Shown here piece by piece: positions 61,500 through 64,000 of a DNA stretch of 64,000 nucleotides. This DNA is from Winogradskyella sp. KYW1333. Lineage in GTDB: Bacteria; Bacteroidota; Bacteroidia; Flavobacteriales; Flavobacteriaceae. The notes under the pieces are model-generated. The model ran no database searches and was not told the origin of the DNA. It saw only the letters and a list, made by a program, of their open reading frames with translations. The position numbers were made by a program, and so were the translations under genes. The stretch's first letter is position 1. Each line of letters opens with the position of its first letter. The stretch spans positions 186,001 through 250,000 of the forward strand of contig NZ_QPHL01000015.1 in the NCBI RefSeq assembly GCF_003335675.1, given 5' to 3'.

Positions 61500-64000
61500 A
61501 TGAACCGTATAGTTCTAAACTTGCTATGGGTATTCCTTGTCATTCTGACAATGCCTTATCATATCAAAGCGCAAGGCCCACCACCACCTGGTCCAGGGAC
61601 TGTATTAATACATTCCACTGATTTAGAAAGTGGCTTGGACGGCTGGAGTTCGGGGGGTGCGGATGCCTCAAGAGTTAATAACTCCACATGGTCGTACGAA
61701 GGTAATTACAGTCTCAGGGTAAGAGACGACGATGCCACAGGATCAGCTTCATCTTTTGACTCTCAGGCATTCGATTTGTCAGATTATGATAAAGTTGATT
61801 TTAAATTCTTCTTTGCTCCAAATAGTGTTGAAGACACAGAAGAATTCATGATTGAATATAGTGATGATAACGGTAGTACATGGACAACAGTACAGGTATT
61901 CGAAGGAGGTTCTATTAGCGCAAAAAGTGCTGATTTTGAAACGACATCTAGTCCCATTTTTTACTCTAAAATAGTAACTCTTAAAAGTAGTGAATACACA
62001 TTTCCAGCATCTACAATTTCTCGATTTAGAATACGATGTAATGCCAGTGCAAATGATGATGAAGTTTATATTGATAACATTACAATAAAAGGTACTATTT
62101 ATAATAGCCCAACCCATGGTCCCGGCGGTGTTACTTCAAATCTAGATTTATGGCTCAAAGCAAACATGATTGATGGTATTGAAGAGGATATAGACGGTGC
62201 TCTAGTTTCAGAATGGTTTGATAATGGTAAAGGAAACCATGCCTCTACAATGGTATCCGGATTAGAGCCCGTATATAGAGATAATTCTACTAATAACTTT
62301 AATTTTAACCCTGTTATTGAATTCGAAAATAATAACAACACTGCAAATCGTGATTTAACTTATATAATTAGCGATGGAAGTAGAGACGAATTAACAGGAA
62401 CAGGAGGTTTTAACAGTACTGATATGTTCGTTGTTATTATGCCAGATCCAACGATTACCACAAGCATGATCCCTTTAGATACCTTCACAAGTTCGGATCC
62501 TGTTGAAGATAATACACAAAACGAAGATGTTACGGGATTTGGTTATGGAAATTATACACAACGTTTTTCTGGAGAATATTTTACATATTGTATTGGCACA
62601 ACATCAGGAAGTAATGGCTATGGCAGATCTGACACCTCTGGAATAAATGATTACAATAAAATCGGAATTATCAATATAAGAGATAACGCTTCAGTAACTA
62701 ATATGGACATGTTTCTTAATAATAATTCTATAGCCAATACATCGAACGATTTACCAGATTTTGCGTCTATTAGTAATACCAGATACTGGTTAGGCCGAAG
62801 CCAGTACTGGAATGGTAGTTTTGATGGCAGAATTGCAGAGGTTATTACCTACTCTTCAACTCAAAATGACGGTGATGCCACTCAGGCCAGAAACAGAATT
62901 CAATCCTATCTAGCAATAAAATATGGTATTACGCTTGGTATTAATGGTACATCGCAAGACTATGTTAATAGTGACGGTACCGTAATTTGGGACCAATCTG
63001 AAGATGGTGGGGCCTATAATTATGATGTTGCCGGTATTGGCAGGGACGATGCCTCTGAATTAAACCAAAAACAATCCAGTAGTATAAATGATGCCGTTGA
63101 TGGTACAGGACCTATTGAAGGCATTCTAACCGTAGGGCTTACTGATATTTATGACACTAATAAAGAAAATAAAGATTTAAATGCAACGTCCTTAGAGGAT
63201 AAAGAATTCTTGGTATGGGCAAATGACGGTACTGACCTTGACCTAGCAGCCTCTACAATTACAGTAAATATGAGTGCAGGTTGTACACCTGCTTTAACAA
63301 CAAACGTATCATTTACAGCAATGCAACGTACGTGGAAGTTCAATGAAACCGGTGGCGATATACCAGAAGTCAAAATCAGTATCCCAGAAAATGCGATTAG
63401 AAATACAACACCTCCAGGACATTACTATATGTTTATTTCAGATACAGGTGTTTTTGATCCTACGGCAGATTATCGCGTTATGATATCTGATGGTAACGGC
63501 AACCTTGAAACCTCTTATGACTTCGATGGCACAAAATACGTCACCTTTGGCTATGCACCTCAAGTAATTGCTGAACGCTCTGTTTATTTTGACGGTACAG
63601 TGGACTATATTGATGTTGATGACCGATTAGATCTTAATCCTGCTGAGTTTACAATTTCTGCTTGGATTAAAAGAGATGCAGCTGATACCGGAACAGCTTC
63701 AATTGTTTCTAAACGAGACGTAATATTTACACAAGGGTATGATTTGAGAATATTAAACGACAACAGAATTGAAATTATTTGGAAAAATGGCTCTGATCAA
63801 AGTTTAATATCCAATACAAGTATTCCTGATGATGAGTGGCACGAAGTTGCCGCTATTTATGACGGCACTCGTATCTCATTATATATTGACGGTGTTGAAG
63901 ATAACTCTGGAAATTTGACAGCTCCAGTAGCTACGGACGAGAACTTCTATATTGCAGCAGCAGGTAAAAACGCGCCTACACAGTTCTTTAGAGGAAATAT
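61500..64000 (+). CDS. Secreted LamG-domain protein, 3' end cut by window edge
   Basis: An open frame from the ATG at 61500 runs past the right edge; about 833 codons are visible. The start has a signal peptide (MNRIVLNLLWVFLVIL ... IKAQG). Then comes a Pro-rich stretch, a beta-sandwich segment (residues about 45-200: LESGLDGWSS ... DNITIKG), a long central part with conserved GLTDIYDTNKEN and a DUF8202-like or alginate-lyase-like pattern (LDLWLKANMIDG ... YLAIKYGITLG ... VAGIGRDDASELNQKQS), and near the edge a LamG domain (SVYFDGTVDYIDVDDRLDLNPAEFTISAWI ... DDEWHEVAAIYDGTRISLYIDGV). The pattern, typical of Bacteroidota extracellular proteins, suggests a T9SS substrate; its sorting domain would be outside the window. 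Confidence 0.85.
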   Translation, partial: MNRIVLNLLWVFLVILTMPYHIKAQGPPPPGPGTVLIHSTDLESGLDGWSSGGADASRVNNSTWSYEGNYSLRVRDDDATGSASSFDSQAFDLSDYDKVDFKFFFAPNSVEDTEEFMIEYSDDNGSTWTTVQVFEGGSISAKSADFETTSSPIFYSKIVTLKSSEYTFPASTISRFRIRCNASANDDEVYIDNITIKGTIYNSPTHGPGGVTSNLDLWLKANMIDGIEEDIDGALVSEWFDNGKGNHASTMVSGLEPVYRDNSTNNFNFNPVIEFENNNNTANRDLTYIISDGSRDELTGTGGFNSTDMFVVIMPDPTITTSMIPLDTFTSSDPVEDNTQNEDVTGFGYGNYTQRFSGEYFTYCIGTTSGSNGYGRSDTSGINDYNKIGIINIRDNASVTNMDMFLNNNSIANTSNDLPDFASISNTRYWLGRSQYWNGSFDGRIAEVITYSSTQNDGDATQARNRIQSYLAIKYGITLGINGTSQDYVNSDGTVIWDQSEDGGAYNYDVAGIGRDDASELNQKQSSSINDAVDGTGPIEGILTVGLTDIYDTNKENKDLNATSLEDKEFLVWANDGTDLDLAASTITVNMSAGCTPALTTNVSFTAMQRTWKFNETGGDIPEVKISIPENAIRNTTPPGHYYMFISDTGVFDPTADYRVMISDGNGNLETSYDFDGTKYVTFGYAPQVIAERSVYFDGTVDYIDVDDRLDLNPAEFTISAWIKRDAADTGTASIVSKRDVIFTQGYDLRILNDNRIEIIWKNGSDQSLISNTSIPDDEWHEVAAIYDGTRISLYIDGVEDNSGNLTAPVATDENFYIAAAGKNAPTQFFRGN

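Noticed and set aside
61337-61621. Plus-strand frame of 94 codons before the LamG protein
   Set aside because: It overlaps the signal peptide of the long frame starting at 61500, which has a proper leader and continues to the window edge.

Overview
The window is AT-rich chromosomal DNA from a marine member of the Flavobacteriaceae (Bacteroidota). The evidence is a type IX secretion / gliding-type adhesin with its PorP/SprF partner, promoters of the form TTG-N19-TAnnTTTG, a fused CcsBA cytochrome c maturation protein, a bacillithiol gene, a flavobacterial proteorhodopsin with its retinal-forming enzyme Blh, and many Bacteroidota-only DUF families. No rRNA operon, CRISPR array, insertion sequence or prophage was seen. 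Two tRNAs (His, Met) are present.

Layout. 1-1450: the 3' end of an unrecognised gene and a second unknown gene next to tRNA-His. 1509-6000: bshB1, an SLC13-type anion transporter and PEP carboxykinase. 6006-10200: a DUF2490 barrel, a Cys/Met-metabolism PLP enzyme, and the divergent blh / proteorhodopsin pair. 9844-14000 (minus): two small membrane proteins, CcsBA and a truncated haemoglobin. 13998-19733: DUF2520, KdsC-like phosphatase, UbiA prenyltransferase, Maf, a lipoprotein, MscS and CorA, closely packed on the plus strand. 19852-24346: a secreted PIG-L deacetylase, a 37-residue membrane peptide and an SSS symporter. 25393-27900: an arsenic operon (ArsR, DUF6428, arsenate-reductase-like protein, ACR3).

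27900-42800 is the most distinctive part. Two consecutive plus-strand operons hold four different photolyase/cryptochrome paralogues together with a TetR regulator, ABC1 kinase, flavin reductase, two SDR proteins, DUF2256, DUF2805, GTP cyclohydrolase I, glutathione peroxidase, TspO, an SRPBCC protein and several unknown small proteins. Both operons are preceded by the same arrangement, GTTTAAC-N14-GTTAAAC, followed at nearly the same distance by a -7-like element. The simplest reading is one co-regulated light and photo-oxidative stress regulon; its regulator is either the TetR protein that opens the first operon or a factor outside the window.

43000-51310 is housekeeping: MurA (Asp in place of the catalytic Cys), DUF4290, DUF493, an ATPase, RecQ, Fmt, HU, YqgE, a class IV aminotransferase and a START-like protein. 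51400-55170 is looser, with tRNA-Met, a 35-bp direct repeat, a putative lipoprotein, a TPR protein, DUF2188 and a broken DsrE-like gene. 55172-64000 is surface biology: a PorP/SprF-like protein, a 1485-residue PKD/SprB-repeat adhesin with a T9SS type B C-terminus, DUF2452, and a secreted LamG protein that runs off the right edge.

Functionally, light is used as an energy source (proteorhodopsin plus retinal synthesis) and also handled as a hazard (photolyases, peroxidase, TspO). All product names come from reading motifs by eye; no database search was run.
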